From Streptomyces sulphureus DSM 40104 (GTDB lineage: Bacteria; Actinomycetota; Actinomycetes; Streptomycetales; Streptomycetaceae): a stretch of DNA of 64,000 nt. A program made the translations under genes and the position numbers. The stretch is from the NCBI RefSeq assembly GCF_000381025.1, contig NZ_KB905816.1:372001-436000 (forward strand), read 5' to 3'. Position 1 is the first letter of the stretch; every line of letters starts with the position of its first letter. Positions 34,654 through 43,571 of the stretch are shown piece by piece. Under the pieces are notes generated by a model. The model did no database searches and was not told where the DNA came from. It saw only the letters and a list, made by a program, of their open reading frames with translations.

Positions 34654-35472
34654 TCACCGCCCTCGGTGCACCTGGGCCAGCAGGCGCCTCGCCCGCTCCA
34701 TCAGCGGCCTGTCGACCATCGCGCCATCCACCGCCGAGGCGCCCTCGCCCGCCTCCACGACCGTATGCGCCCACCGCACCTCCTCGTCGCTGGGGGCGAA
34801 CCCCGCCAGGACGGCGGGTACTTGGGCAGGGTGGATGCACAGCTTTCCACCGAATCCGAGCCGCCGCGCGTGGGCGGCGTCCTCCGCCGCCGGAGCGCTG
34901 TCCCGCAGCGCGGTGGTGATACCGTCCAGCGGCGGTGCGATCCCGGCCGCGGCCGACGCGAGCACCAGCCGGGAGCGTGCATGGCCGAGCGCGAGCCGGT
35001 CGTCGTGGGCCACGCCCAACTGCGCGGCCAGGTCGGCGTTTCCGAAGGCGAGCCGTGCCGCCCCGGGCGCCGCGGCCAGCCGGTCCGCGGCCTCCACCCC
35101 ACGCGCCGTCTCGACCAACGGGATGACGGGGCGGCCCGCTCCACGTCGGGCGAGGTCGGCCACGACGGACGCCTCCTCCGCCTTCGGCAGCATGAGAGCG
35201 CAGCCGCACCCTGCCACCGCCTCCACATCCGCCTCGTACCAGGGAGTCCCGGGGGAGTTGACGCGGACCATCGCGCGGCCACCGGCCGTCAGCCACTCCA
35301 CCACGGCCTGCCGCGCCACGGCCTTGCGGTCCGCCGGCACCGCGTCCTCCAGATCGAGGATGGCGCCGTGCGGCGAAGCTTCGACGGCCTTGTCGAACCG
35401 ATCGGGGCGATCAGCGGGCACGAAGAGCAGCGCCTGCGCCAGCTCCCAGCCGGTGGCCTCTCGCCCGCTCAC
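34654..35472 (-). CDS. CitE-like beta-hydroxyacyl-CoA lyase (citramalyl-CoA lyase type)
   Basis: A 272-residue TIM-barrel of the HpcH/HpaI/CitE family. Visible are LLFVPADRPDRFDKA (CoA pocket), ILDLEDAVPADRK, VRVNSPGTPW (substrate Arg), IPLVETARGVEAA (metal Glu), LAFGNADLAAQLG (metal Asp region) and KLCIHPAQV. This is the layout of citramalyl/malyl-CoA lyases. The GTG at 35472 overlaps the hydratase stop (GTGA). With the hydratase and CoA-transferase next door, cleavage of (S)-citramalyl-CoA to pyruvate and acetyl-CoA is a reasonable inference. Confidence 0.88.
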   Translation of the reverse strand: MSGREATGWELAQALLFVPADRPDRFDKAVEASPHGAILDLEDAVPADRKAVARQAVVEWLTAGGRAMVRVNSPGTPWYEADVEAVAGCGCALMLPKAEEASVVADLARRGAGRPVIPLVETARGVEAADRLAAAPGAARLAFGNADLAAQLGVAHDDRLALGHARSRLVLASAAAGIAPPLDGITTALRDSAPAAEDAAHARRLGFGGKLCIHPAQVPAVLAGFAPSDEEVRWAHTVVEAGEGASAVDGAMVDRPLMERARRLLAQVHRGR

Positions 35473-36374
35473 GCCCAACCCGCCGCTGCCGTGGCATGTC
35501 GGCTTTCGCGCGCCGTCTCGACGCGCAGGCGCACTCGACCTCCGTCGCCGCGCTCGCCGTCCCGCACCGCGCGCAGCTCCTCGCCCGTGAAGATCGGGCT
35601 GCGCAGGCGGTAGTCGAACGAGGTGGGCCGCGCCTGTGCGTTGCGCCGTAGCGACTCGGCCATCAGCAGGGCCAGCAGGGGTCCGTGCACCACCAGTCCC
35701 GGGTAGCCCTCGCGCTGTTCGGCGTAGGGCGCGTCGTAGTGGATTCGATGGCTGTTGGCGGTCAGCGCGCTGATGCGGAAAAGCATCCGGGAGTCCGGAC
35801 GCATCGGGACGGACCAGTCGGCGGCTTCCCGCGGCAGCGCGGCGTCGGGATCGGGCGGTACGGGCCGGCTCGGGGCCCGGTCCTCGCAGCGGTAGACGAT
35901 GTCCTGTTCCTCCACGAGGCAGGAGCGGTCGCCCTGACCGAACTCGTGGCGCGTGGTGACGAAGACCATCTCGCCGCTCCTGCCGTGCTTGGTCTCGACC
36001 CGGTGGAGCGAGGACCTGCGCCAAGCGGGGGTACCGAGCCGCAACGGCTCCTGCACCCGCAGTCGGCCGCCGGCGAACATGCGGCGCCGGTCGGGAAGCG
36101 GGGGGAGGAAGTGCCCGTGGAGGGGGTGTCCGTCCTCTCCCAGCTCACGCTGCGGCGGCCACTCCAGGAAGTGGAGCCAGTGCCACAGCAGCGGGAGCGT
36201 GTCCCCGGGGCCGGCGGCGGGTTGGGGGAGGTCGAGTACGGCCGAGAGCGCCGCGGTGGGCGCGGCGTCGAGGTCGTCGTGGTCGACAACGGGTTCGGGG
36301 TGCCAGGAAACCAGGTAGCGTGCCAGGCCCTCCTCGGCGGCTCGGCCTGCTTCCTGTGCGGGCGATGTCGACAT
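35469..36374 (-). CDS. MaoC/HTD2-like double-hotdog hydratase (itaconyl/mesaconyl-CoA hydratase type)
   Basis: A 301-residue protein with an N-terminal FAS1-like dehydratase half (LWHWLHFLEWPP, GHFLPPLPDRRRMFAGGRL) and a C-terminal hotdog with FRISALTANSHRIHYD, then YAEQREGYPGLVVHGPLLALL. The NSHRIHYD and GLVVHGPL pattern is typical of mesaconyl-C4-CoA and itaconyl-CoA hydratases. ATG 36374 starts a two-gene unit with the CitE-like lyase. It is divergent from the CoA-transferase gene over a region with GGCCGTACAAAT repeats. Confidence 0.85.
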   Translation of the reverse strand: MSTSPAQEAGRAAEEGLARYLVSWHPEPVVDHDDLDAAPTAALSAVLDLPQPAAGPGDTLPLLWHWLHFLEWPPQRELGEDGHPLHGHFLPPLPDRRRMFAGGRLRVQEPLRLGTPAWRRSSLHRVETKHGRSGEMVFVTTRHEFGQGDRSCLVEEQDIVYRCEDRAPSRPVPPDPDAALPREAADWSVPMRPDSRMLFRISALTANSHRIHYDAPYAEQREGYPGLVVHGPLLALLMAESLRRNAQARPTSFDYRLRSPIFTGEELRAVRDGERGDGGRVRLRVETARESRHATAAAGWA

Positions 36375-36390
36375 GCACCACTCCCAATAG

Positions 36391-36513
36391 GGCCGTACAA
36401 ATATGGCCCGGAGTATTCGCCGATTGGCTTCCGTACGTCAAGTCCCTCCTTGGACATGGGAGTTCAGCAGATCCCGGTGCCGTTGACGCACGCGTGAATT
36501 GGCCGTACAAATG
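36391..36513. promoter_or_regulatory. GGCCGTACAAAT direct repeats in the divergent promoter
   Basis: GGCCGTACAAATAT begins at 36391 and GGCCGTACAAATGA at 36501, 110 bp apart in the same orientation. The first is 17 bp upstream of the hydratase start. The region also has CCGTACG near 36430. Two identical 12-mers flanking a divergent promoter look like operators; the GntR/UTRA gene at 39188 is the nearest regulator. Confidence 0.5.
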
Positions 36514-36699
36514 ATCCATCCGCCCACCAGGCGTGACCGTCAGCCGGCTCGGGCGCAGCTGCCCCACCGGAATGCCGACGTACCGACCCGGCCCCGCGGG
36601 AGCGCTCGACACCGGGCACGGGGAACGGCACCTGCCCGGCGGCCCGGCCCCACGGATCGCCCCGCCCGCCGGGCCCGCGCCATGTGAAGGGAGCAGGGA

Positions 36700-37884
36700 A
36701 TGACGGAACGCCCCCTCGACGGGATCACCGTCGTCAGCCTCGAACAGGCGGTGGCCGCCCCGTTCGTGACCAGGCAACTCGCTGACCTGGGCGCCCGCGT
36801 GATCAAGATCGAGCGTCCGGACGGCGGCGACTTCGCCCGCCGCTACGACACCACCGTGCACGGCGAGTCGAGCTACTTCGTCTGGCTCAACCGCTCGAAG
36901 GAATCGCTGACGCTCGACCTGAAGAGCACCCCCGGCCGACGCATCCTGGACCAACTCCTCGGTAGTTCGGACGTGTTCGTACAGAACCTCGCACCGGGGG
37001 CCGCGGCGCGGATGGGCCTCGACCCGGGATCGCTCCAGGAGCTCAACCCGAGGATCATCCCTTGCACGATCAGCGGTTACGGCACCTCGGGGCCGTGGGC
37101 CGAACGCAAGGCGTACGACCTGCTCGTGCAGTGCCAGAGCGGACTCGTCTCGCTGACAGGCACCCCGGAAGCGACCGCGCGGGTGGGCATCTCGGTTGCC
37201 GACATCGCCGCCGGCATGTACGGCTACTCCGGCGTGCTCACCGCCCTCTACACGAGGGCGACCACAGGTGTCGCCCGAGCGGTCGAGGTCTCGCTCTTCG
37301 AGGCGCTGGCGGAGTGGATGGGACAGCCGGCCAACTACACGGCGCACAGCGGCACGCAGCCCGCCAGGCTCGGCACCCAGCACGCCACCATCGCCCCCTA
37401 CGGCGCCTACCCGGCGGCCGACGGCAAGGACGTGCTCTTCTCGATCCAGAACGACCGCGAGTGGGCCGTACTGTGCGAGCGGTTCCTGGAGCGCCCCGAA
37501 CTCATCGACGACCCGCGGTTCGCCACCGGCGCGGCCCGGGTCGCCAACAGGGCCGCCCTCGACACCCATGTCACGGCGCGGTTCGCCGCCGCCGACAGCA
37601 CCACGATCTGTGCGCTTCTCGACAACCTGGGCATCGCCAACGCCGGCGTCAACTCGGTCGCCGAGTTCCTCGCGCATCCGGCCCTCGCCGCCCGTGACCG
37701 GTGGCGCGAGGTCTCGGTTCCCGACGGGACGACGCGGGCGCTGGTCCCGCCCGCCGACCTGGCGGGGACCGAGGCCCGGATGGGCCCGGTACCGGCGCTG
37801 GGTGAGCACACCGCACCGATTCTCGAGGAACTCGGCTACGGCGCAGGGGAGATCGCGGCGCTCCGCACCGAAGAGGTCGTCTGA
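36700..37884 (+). CDS. Family III CoA-transferase (itaconate/mesaconate CoA-transferase-like)
   Basis: A 394-residue CaiB/BaiF protein. The N-terminal Rossmann part starts LDGITVVSLEQAVAAPFVTRQLADLGA, and the catalytic Asp is D140 in KAYDLLVQCQSGLVSLTG, a sequence form shared with mesaconate and itaconate CoA-transferases. A Gly-Gln-rich loop and the PYGAYPAADG segment follow. It would move CoA from succinyl-CoA or a similar donor to a dicarboxylate. ATG 36700 follows GAAGGGAGCAGGG. The acyl-CoA dehydrogenase gene follows 69 bp downstream. Confidence 0.9.
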   Translation: MTERPLDGITVVSLEQAVAAPFVTRQLADLGARVIKIERPDGGDFARRYDTTVHGESSYFVWLNRSKESLTLDLKSTPGRRILDQLLGSSDVFVQNLAPGAAARMGLDPGSLQELNPRIIPCTISGYGTSGPWAERKAYDLLVQCQSGLVSLTGTPEATARVGISVADIAAGMYGYSGVLTALYTRATTGVARAVEVSLFEALAEWMGQPANYTAHSGTQPARLGTQHATIAPYGAYPAADGKDVLFSIQNDREWAVLCERFLERPELIDDPRFATGAARVANRAALDTHVTARFAAADSTTICALLDNLGIANAGVNSVAEFLAHPALAARDRWREVSVPDGTTRALVPPADLAGTEARMGPVPALGEHTAPILEELGYGAGEIAALRTEEVV

Positions 37885-37953
37885 CGGAGCCGGCGACAAG
37901 GGCAGCAGAGGCGCCGCGCCCACGCCGGGAGCGCGGCCGACGGAAGGGAAGCG

Positions 37954-39120
37954 ATGAGTATCCACGACACCCTCTCCGAGGACGAGAAGTTGGCGGTCGA
38001 GACCGTCCGCGACTTCGTCGATCGGGAGGTCAGGCCGGTCGCCCGCGACCTGGAGCACGCCGACGCCTATCCCGGGGCGCTCATCGAGCAGATGAAGCAG
38101 CTCGGCGTCTTCGGCCTCGCCGTCCCCGAAGAGCACGGCGGTACGCCGGTCTCCAGCGCCTGCTACGTCCTCATCACCGAGGAGCTGGCGCGCGGTTGGA
38201 TGAGCCTGGCGGGTGCGATGGGCGGCCACACCGTCGTCGCCAAACTGCTGTTGCACTTCGGTACGGAGGAGCAGAAGCGTCGCTACCTCCCACGGATGGC
38301 GACCGGTGAGGTCCGCGCGACGATGGCGCTCACCGAGCCGGGCGGCGGCTCCGACCTACAGGCGATGCGGACCAGGGCGCGCCGCGAGGCGGACGGCTAC
38401 ACCGTCGACGGCGCGAAGACCTGGATCACCAACTCCCGGCGCTCGCAGCTGATCGCCCTGCTGTGCAAGACCGACCCGGACGCCGAGCCCATTCATCGGG
38501 GCATGTCGGTCCTGCTCGTCGAGCACGGCCCCGGCCTCACCGTCTCCCGTGACCTGCCGAAGCTCGGCTACAAGGGGGTGGAGAGCTGCGGACTCTCCTT
38601 CGAGGGCTACCGTGCCCCCGCCTCCTCGCTCCTCGGGGATGTGGAGGGCCGCGGCTTCGCGCAGATGATGAAGGGGCTGGAAACGGGCCGACTCCAGGTG
38701 GCGGGACGGGCGTTGGGCGTCGGCAAGGCGGCGCTCGACGACGCGCTCGCCTACGCGCAGGAGCGGGAGTCCTTCGGCAAGCCGATCTGGCGCCACCAGG
38801 CGATCGGCACCTACCTCGCCGAGATGGCGACGAAGCTCTCGGCGGCCAGGCATCTGACCCTGCACGCCGCGCGGGAGGCCGACGCCGGAAGGCGGGTGGA
38901 CATGGAAGCGGGCATGGCCAAGCTCTTCGCGTCCGAGACGGCCATGGAGATCGCCCTCAACGCAGTCCGCATCCACGGCGGTTACGGCTACTCCACCGAG
39001 TTCGACGTCGAACGCTACTTCAGGGACGCCCCCTTGATGATCGTCGGCGAGGGGACCAATGAGATCCAGCGCGACGTCATCGTGCGCCAACTGGTCTCCC
39101 GAGGCGGCCTCGATGGCTGA
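37954..39120 (+). CDS. Acyl-CoA dehydrogenase
   Basis: A 388-residue ACAD with the FAD/substrate motifs ATMALTEPGGGSDLQAM and GAKTWITNSRR, the C-terminal HGGYGYSTEFDVERYFRD, and the catalytic Glu in VGEGTNEIQRDVI. It oxidises an acyl-CoA at C2-C3 and passes electrons to ETF. Next to a C5-dicarboxyl-CoA gene set, methylsuccinyl- or 2-methylacyl-CoA is a plausible substrate; this is inference. ATG 37954 follows GGAAGGGAAGCG. Confidence 0.93.
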   Translation: MSIHDTLSEDEKLAVETVRDFVDREVRPVARDLEHADAYPGALIEQMKQLGVFGLAVPEEHGGTPVSSACYVLITEELARGWMSLAGAMGGHTVVAKLLLHFGTEEQKRRYLPRMATGEVRATMALTEPGGGSDLQAMRTRARREADGYTVDGAKTWITNSRRSQLIALLCKTDPDAEPIHRGMSVLLVEHGPGLTVSRDLPKLGYKGVESCGLSFEGYRAPASSLLGDVEGRGFAQMMKGLETGRLQVAGRALGVGKAALDDALAYAQERESFGKPIWRHQAIGTYLAEMATKLSAARHLTLHAAREADAGRRVDMEAGMAKLFASETAMEIALNAVRIHGGYGYSTEFDVERYFRDAPLMIVGEGTNEIQRDVIVRQLVSRGGLDG

Positions 39121-39121
39121 C

Positions 39122-39148
39122 GGCACGCCGAGAACCCCGCGGCGTGCC
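39122..39148 (+). terminator. Hairpin after the acyl-CoA dehydrogenase gene
   Basis: GGCACGCCG (39122-39130) pairs perfectly with CGGCGTGCC (39140-39148) around a 9-nt loop, immediately after the stop. It separates the enzyme genes from the GntR gene. Confidence 0.6.
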
Positions 39149-39187
39149 CTGGTACATTCCCTCCGACGGGCCTGACGAGGTGGTGAC

Positions 39188-39943
39188 TTGAGCGCGATAC
39201 GCGGCACGACGGGCCGGGACAGCGCCTACCTGCGACTCGCCCGCGAGCTGCGGGAGGCCATCCTCCGACACGAGTTCCCCGACGGCGTCCGGCTCCCCAC
39301 CGAGGCCGAGTTGGCCGACCGCTACGCGGTGAGCCGGCAGACCGTGCGACGCGCCTTCCACGACCTTGTCTCCGAGGGCCTGGTCTACCGCGTCCCGGGC
39401 CGCGGCACCTTCGTCACCCGCCACGAGGACCCCTACCTGCGGCAGTTCGGCTCCATCGACGACCTGATGGGGCTCTCGCTCGACACCACCATGGAGCTCG
39501 TCGCGCCGTTGCGCAGACAGGTCGCGCTGGCCGCGGCGGGGCGGCTGCGGCTCTCCTCGGACCAGGTCTGGAAGCTTGCCTTCCGCAGGCTCCACGACGA
39601 GTTCCCGTTCTGCCTCACGACGGTCTACCTGCCGCCCGACACCGGCGGGTTGATCGCGTCGGCGCCCGAGGTGAGCAGGCAGGGGGCACGCAGCAGGGCG
39701 ACCGTCATCGGCCTGCTCGACGACGTGCTCGACGACCCGATCGCCGAGGCCGAGCAGTCCATCACCGTCGACACGGCCACCCACGAGGTCGCCACCCACC
39801 TCGACTGCGATCCCGAGCAGCACCTGCTGCGCATCGACCGGCTCTACCTCTCCGCCTCGGGGACGCCGGTGGAGCTCGCGATCAGTCACTTCCTCCCCGA
39901 GCACTACTCGTACCGGGTCAACCTGCGCCGGCACGTGTACTGA
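39188..39943 (+). CDS. GntR/HutC-type regulator with UTRA domain
   Basis: A 251-residue regulator. The wHTH comprises LARELREAILRHEFPDGVRLPTEAELADRYAVSRQTVRRAFHDLVSEGL and VYRVPGRGTFV. The UTRA effector domain has LRIDRLYLSASGTPVELAISHFLPEHYSYRV. It starts at TTG 39188 after GAGGTGG. UTRA regulators bind small metabolites. It probably controls the adjacent divergent CoA-transferase/hydratase unit and may bind the GGCCGTACAAAT repeats. It converges on the quinone-reductase gene. Confidence 0.9.
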   Translation: MSAIRGTTGRDSAYLRLARELREAILRHEFPDGVRLPTEAELADRYAVSRQTVRRAFHDLVSEGLVYRVPGRGTFVTRHEDPYLRQFGSIDDLMGLSLDTTMELVAPLRRQVALAAAGRLRLSSDQVWKLAFRRLHDEFPFCLTTVYLPPDTGGLIASAPEVSRQGARSRATVIGLLDDVLDDPIAEAEQSITVDTATHEVATHLDCDPEQHLLRIDRLYLSASGTPVELAISHFLPEHYSYRVNLRRHVY

Positions 39944-39969
39944 GCGTGCGGAAGGTGACGGCCGGGACG

Positions 39970-40953
39970 TCACTCGTCGTCTGCCACGTCGACCACCACC
40001 TTGCCGAGCGCTCTGCGGTCGGCGACCTCGCGCAGCGCCTCGGCGGTGCGCGCGAGCGGGTAGCGGGCGCCGATGTGCGGTGAGAGCACGCCCTCGGCGA
40101 GGAGTGCGTCGAGCTCCTCGGTGTCGCGCCTCGCCGCTTCGGGGTCGGTCTCGGCGAAGGTCCGCACCTCCAGGCCGCGAATCGTAACCCCCTTCAGCAG
40201 CACGAGGTTGAGCGGTATCGCGGGGATCGTCCCCGCGGCGTAGCCCAGCGTGACGAAGGTGCCGCCGTGCCGCAGGGCGCGCAGCGCCTCTTCGGCGTGG
40301 GGGCCTCCGACCGGGTCGAGGACGATGTCGGCTCCGCCTCCTGTCAGGGCGCGGATACGCGACTTGAGGTCCTCCCGCGTGTAGTCCACGGCGCATTCGG
40401 CTCCGCGCGCACGGGCCAGCTCCAGCTTCGCGGTTCCGGAGACCGCCGCCAACGCCCTGCCTCCCAAACGCCGTACGAGCTCGACGGCGGCGGAGCCCAC
40501 TCCACCCGCCGCTCCCAGCACCACCACCCACTGCCCGGGACGCACCTCGGCCACCGAACGCAGCGCGTGGTAGGCCGTGCGGTACGCCACTCCCCCGGCA
40601 GCCGCTTCCGCGTAGCCGGTACCCGCCGGAATCCAACGGACCGAGGCGGCCGGCACCACCACCTCCTCGGCGAAGGCGCCCGTCGCGACCGTCGCGGCCA
40701 CCCGCTCGCCCGGCGCCCAGCGGGTGACGCCGGCTCCCACCGCCGCGATACGGCCGGCCAGTTCGCTGCCCGGCACGAACGGCGGCTCCAACGTGACCTG
40801 GTAGCCGCCCGCGACGAGCAGCACGTCGGGGAAGTTGACGGCCGCCGAACGCACCGAGACCGACACCTCTCCGGGGCCGGGGCGCGGCGTCGGTACCTCC
40901 TCGATGACGAGATCCTCCGGCGCTCCGTGGGCCCGGCAGACGACGGCACGCAT
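39970..40953 (-). CDS. Zinc-free quinone oxidoreductase / enoyl reductase (MDR)
   Basis: A 327-residue medium-chain reductase of the QOR type. PPFVPGSELAGRIAAVG is the N-terminal catalytic domain, VLGAAGGVGSAAVELVRRLG is the NADPH motif, and VDYTREDLKSRIRALTGGGADIVLDPVGG follows. It lacks the structural-zinc cysteines. It reduces quinones or the C=C of enones or enoyl-CoAs. ATG 40953 follows GGAAGGAG. Downstream of the amidohydrolase on the same strand with 46 bp between them. Confidence 0.92.
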   Translation of the reverse strand: MRAVVCRAHGAPEDLVIEEVPTPRPGPGEVSVSVRSAAVNFPDVLLVAGGYQVTLEPPFVPGSELAGRIAAVGAGVTRWAPGERVAATVATGAFAEEVVVPAASVRWIPAGTGYAEAAAGGVAYRTAYHALRSVAEVRPGQWVVVLGAAGGVGSAAVELVRRLGGRALAAVSGTAKLELARARGAECAVDYTREDLKSRIRALTGGGADIVLDPVGGPHAEEALRALRHGGTFVTLGYAAGTIPAIPLNLVLLKGVTIRGLEVRTFAETDPEAARRDTEELDALLAEGVLSPHIGARYPLARTAEALREVADRRALGKVVVDVADDE

Positions 40954-40999
40954 GGGCGTTCTCCTTCCGTTGGGCGCCCCGGCGGCGCGGGATTCGGGT

Positions 41000-42409
41000 T
41001 CAGGCGGCCCCCGTGTCGTGCACCACCCGCCCCGCGGAGACCGTCAGCCGCACGAGGGAGGCGGCGGGAGCGCCAAGCGCCTCGTGCAGCCCGGTGCGGA
41101 GCAGACACAGGTCGCCCGGAGCGCCCCTGACGACGACGCCGCGCGCCAGCATTCCGGTCAACACCTGTGCCGCGGTGACCCGTTCACCCGGCCCGAGCAC
41201 CTCGCCCGAGGGCGTGCGGCGATCGCGCGCCGCCCGGATCACGGCCCACGGATCGGGCGTGCCGTACGGAGCGTCGCTCGACGCGACGACCGCTACCCCC
41301 GCCTCCGTAAGGGAGGCGTACGGGTAGAGGTGCGGAAGGTCATCGGGTTCGACATCGGAGAGATAACGGTCTCCGCGCTCCGCGACGAAGGCCGGCTGGG
41401 TGACCACGAGGAGCCCGAGCTCCCGCAGCTCCCCGCGGAGTTCGGGCGGCACGACGGCGGCGTGCTCGATCCGGTCGCCCGGCACGAGGCCCGCATCCCG
41501 GAGGACGGCGAGGGTGAGCACCAGGGACTCGCGGGTGACGCAGTGCACCGCGACCGGACGACGGGCCGCCCCCCGAGCGGCGTGCACGCGGGCGCGGAAC
41601 TCCTCGTAGCTCCAGGGGTCGTGGTCCGGCGGCAGCAGCTTGAAGGGGCCGCGACCGAGACGGGGCGAAGGGAGCGGCTCCGTCACGCCGACGCCGAGCA
41701 GGGTGAGCCGCTGCGGCAACCGGCCGTCGTCCGCGGCGCGCGCGAGGGCGTGGACCGTCTCCGAGTCCAGCTCCGGGGTCGCATCGGTCACCGCGGTCAC
41801 CCCGTACGCCGCGAGCCGGCTGCCCACCGCGGCGAGGTCGGGCTCGTCCGCGGGCCCCAACCGGCGGCGCAGCCAAGCGTCCTGGCGCCAGAGCCGACCG
41901 GTGAAGCGGCCGTCGGCGTCGCGTTCCGCGCCTTCGGGGAGCCCCTCGCACGTGTCGAGGCCGAGCCGGGCGATCGCCGTACCGCTCAGGCACCACATCG
42001 CACCCGTGCGGTGCTGGACGCGCACCGGAACGCCGGGCGCCAGCGCGTCGAGCCGGTCGCGGTCGAGGTCGCCGGCGACCGACTCGTGGTAGCCGACGCC
42101 GCGGAGCCAGCCGCCCTCGGGCAGATTCCGGGCACGGCGACGCAGCACGGCCGCGAGCACCTCCGTCGTCGTCACGGACGGTGGCCCGCACTCCACCGAG
42201 TCGGCGGCTGCGGCGAGGCCCATCAGGTGCAGATGCCGGTCGACGAGCCCGGGCAGCAGGGCGCCCCCGTCCGCGTGGACGACCCGGTCTCCCCGCCGCG
42301 GGCGGACCGCCCCCACGGCGGATATGGTGCCCCGCCCGCGCGGCTCGGGATCGACGCGGACGTCGGTGCGCCGCCCGTCGAGCTCTACACCGCGCAGGAT
42401 CAGCGCCAT
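41000..42409 (-). CDS. YtcJ-like metal-dependent amidohydrolase
   Basis: A 469-residue amidohydrolase_3 enzyme. Metal-ligand motifs are GGALLPGLVDRHLHLMG (HxH), PVAVHCVTRE (His), DRIEHAAVV (His) and VASSDAPYGTPDP (Asp). It hydrolyses an N-acyl or cyclic amide/ester substrate in the cytoplasm. It starts at ATG 42409, 31 bp after the crotonase stop, in the same transcription unit as the DoxX and crotonase genes. An amidohydrolase among CoA enzymes could open a lactam or lactone ring; the substrate is unknown. Confidence 0.88.
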   Translation of the reverse strand: MALILRGVELDGRRTDVRVDPEPRGRGTISAVGAVRPRRGDRVVHADGGALLPGLVDRHLHLMGLAAAADSVECGPPSVTTTEVLAAVLRRRARNLPEGGWLRGVGYHESVAGDLDRDRLDALAPGVPVRVQHRTGAMWCLSGTAIARLGLDTCEGLPEGAERDADGRFTGRLWRQDAWLRRRLGPADEPDLAAVGSRLAAYGVTAVTDATPELDSETVHALARAADDGRLPQRLTLLGVGVTEPLPSPRLGRGPFKLLPPDHDPWSYEEFRARVHAARGAARRPVAVHCVTRESLVLTLAVLRDAGLVPGDRIEHAAVVPPELRGELRELGLLVVTQPAFVAERGDRYLSDVEPDDLPHLYPYASLTEAGVAVVASSDAPYGTPDPWAVIRAARDRRTPSGEVLGPGERVTAAQVLTGMLARGVVVRGAPGDLCLLRTGLHEALGAPAASLVRLTVSAGRVVHDTGAA

Positions 42410-42440
42410 CGCCGACTCCCCCGGGTACCGGGCGGGGCGG

Positions 42441-43571
42441 TCATGCGCGCACCGTCGGGACCATCCGGTCGACGAGACCCCACTCCGCCGCGGTGGCGGC
42501 GGAGACGCGGTCGCCGGTGAGCGCCATCCACGCCGTACGCCATCGCCCGATCCGGCGCGGCAGGCTGACGGTTCCGCCGGCTCCGGGGATCAGCCCGAGG
42601 CCGAGTTCCGGCAGCCGGAACCAGGATCCCGGCTCGGCGGCGACCTCGCCGGCGAAGGCAGGCACCTCGATCCCGGCGCCGACGCAGGCGCCGTGGAGCC
42701 TGGCCCTGACCCTGCCCGCGTTGCGGTGCACCAGCCGGCCGGCGCTGCGTGCCAGTCGGATCGCGTGCGCGCTCGCGGGGTCGGCGAAGCCGCCGAACTC
42801 GTCGAGGTCGCCGCCGCTACAGAAGTCGGGCCCCGCGCCGCGCAGTTCGACGGTGCGCAGGCGCGGGTCGGCGGCGGCCGTCTCCAACGCCTCGATCAGG
42901 GCGTCTCGTAGGGATGCTCCGAGGGCGTTGCGTCGCTCGGGCCGGTTGAGCGTGATGGACAGTGCGTCGCCCTCGTCGGACAGGAGGACGGGGTCCGATG
43001 GGGGCGGCGGAACCGTACTGGGCGCGCGGGCTGCCCGCCAGGCCGCGAACTCGGGGCCCGATTGCAGCATCGAGTAGGCCAGGGACTCCACCGCCAACCC
43101 GTCGTCCACCGGCAGCAGCGGTGTCGCCCGCAGCACGCCGGCGAGCGCCAGCGCGGAGCGCGGAGCGGTCTGCACGGCGCGGGCGAGGCGCGCTGCCTCC
43201 GCCGCGGGGTCGTCGACCGTCACATGGGCGCGCCCGTGTTGGGGGACGGCGCTGAGGGTGAGCGTGAGTGCTTCGAGAAGCGGCAACAGCGCGGCTGGCA
43301 GCGGCTCGTGAGCCATGCCGACGAGTATCCGTGCGGACGCGCGCAGCCGCCGGGCGACACGTTCGAGGTCGAGCCCGGTCTCGACAGCCGCCGGCAGATC
43401 GACGAAGGTGAGCACCGTCGCGGCATGCGGGGTCGGCTCCGCTCCGGGCGCCGCGGTCTCCTCCAGGCCGTCAGGCAGAGCGACGACCTCCGAAGGCGTC
43501 AGCCGTCGGATACTCGGTCCCGCCGCCGACCGTACGGGTCCCGCGGATACCCGCCGCCCCGCGTGCGTCAC
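42441..43571 (-). CDS. Crotonase-family protein with a degenerate second crotonase half
   Basis: A 376-residue protein. The C-terminal 210 residues form an enoyl-CoA hydratase/isomerase domain: ITLNRPERRNALGASLRDAL, oxyanion-hole segment GPDFCSGGDLDEFGG, and LPELGLGLIPGAGGTVSLPRRIG. The N-terminal 160 residues look like a second, decayed crotonase: NPR-type helix ALALAGVLRATPLLPVDDGLAVESLAYSMLQSGPEF is the usual crotonase tail, but the NRP and oxyanion motifs are absent. GTG 43571 overlaps the DoxX stop (GTGA). Confidence 0.85.
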   Translation of the reverse strand: MTHAGRRVSAGPVRSAAGPSIRRLTPSEVVALPDGLEETAAPGAEPTPHAATVLTFVDLPAAVETGLDLERVARRLRASARILVGMAHEPLPAALLPLLEALTLTLSAVPQHGRAHVTVDDPAAEAARLARAVQTAPRSALALAGVLRATPLLPVDDGLAVESLAYSMLQSGPEFAAWRAARAPSTVPPPPSDPVLLSDEGDALSITLNRPERRNALGASLRDALIEALETAAADPRLRTVELRGAGPDFCSGGDLDEFGGFADPASAHAIRLARSAGRLVHRNAGRVRARLHGACVGAGIEVPAFAGEVAAEPGSWFRLPELGLGLIPGAGGTVSLPRRIGRWRTAWMALTGDRVSAATAAEWGLVDRMVPTVRA

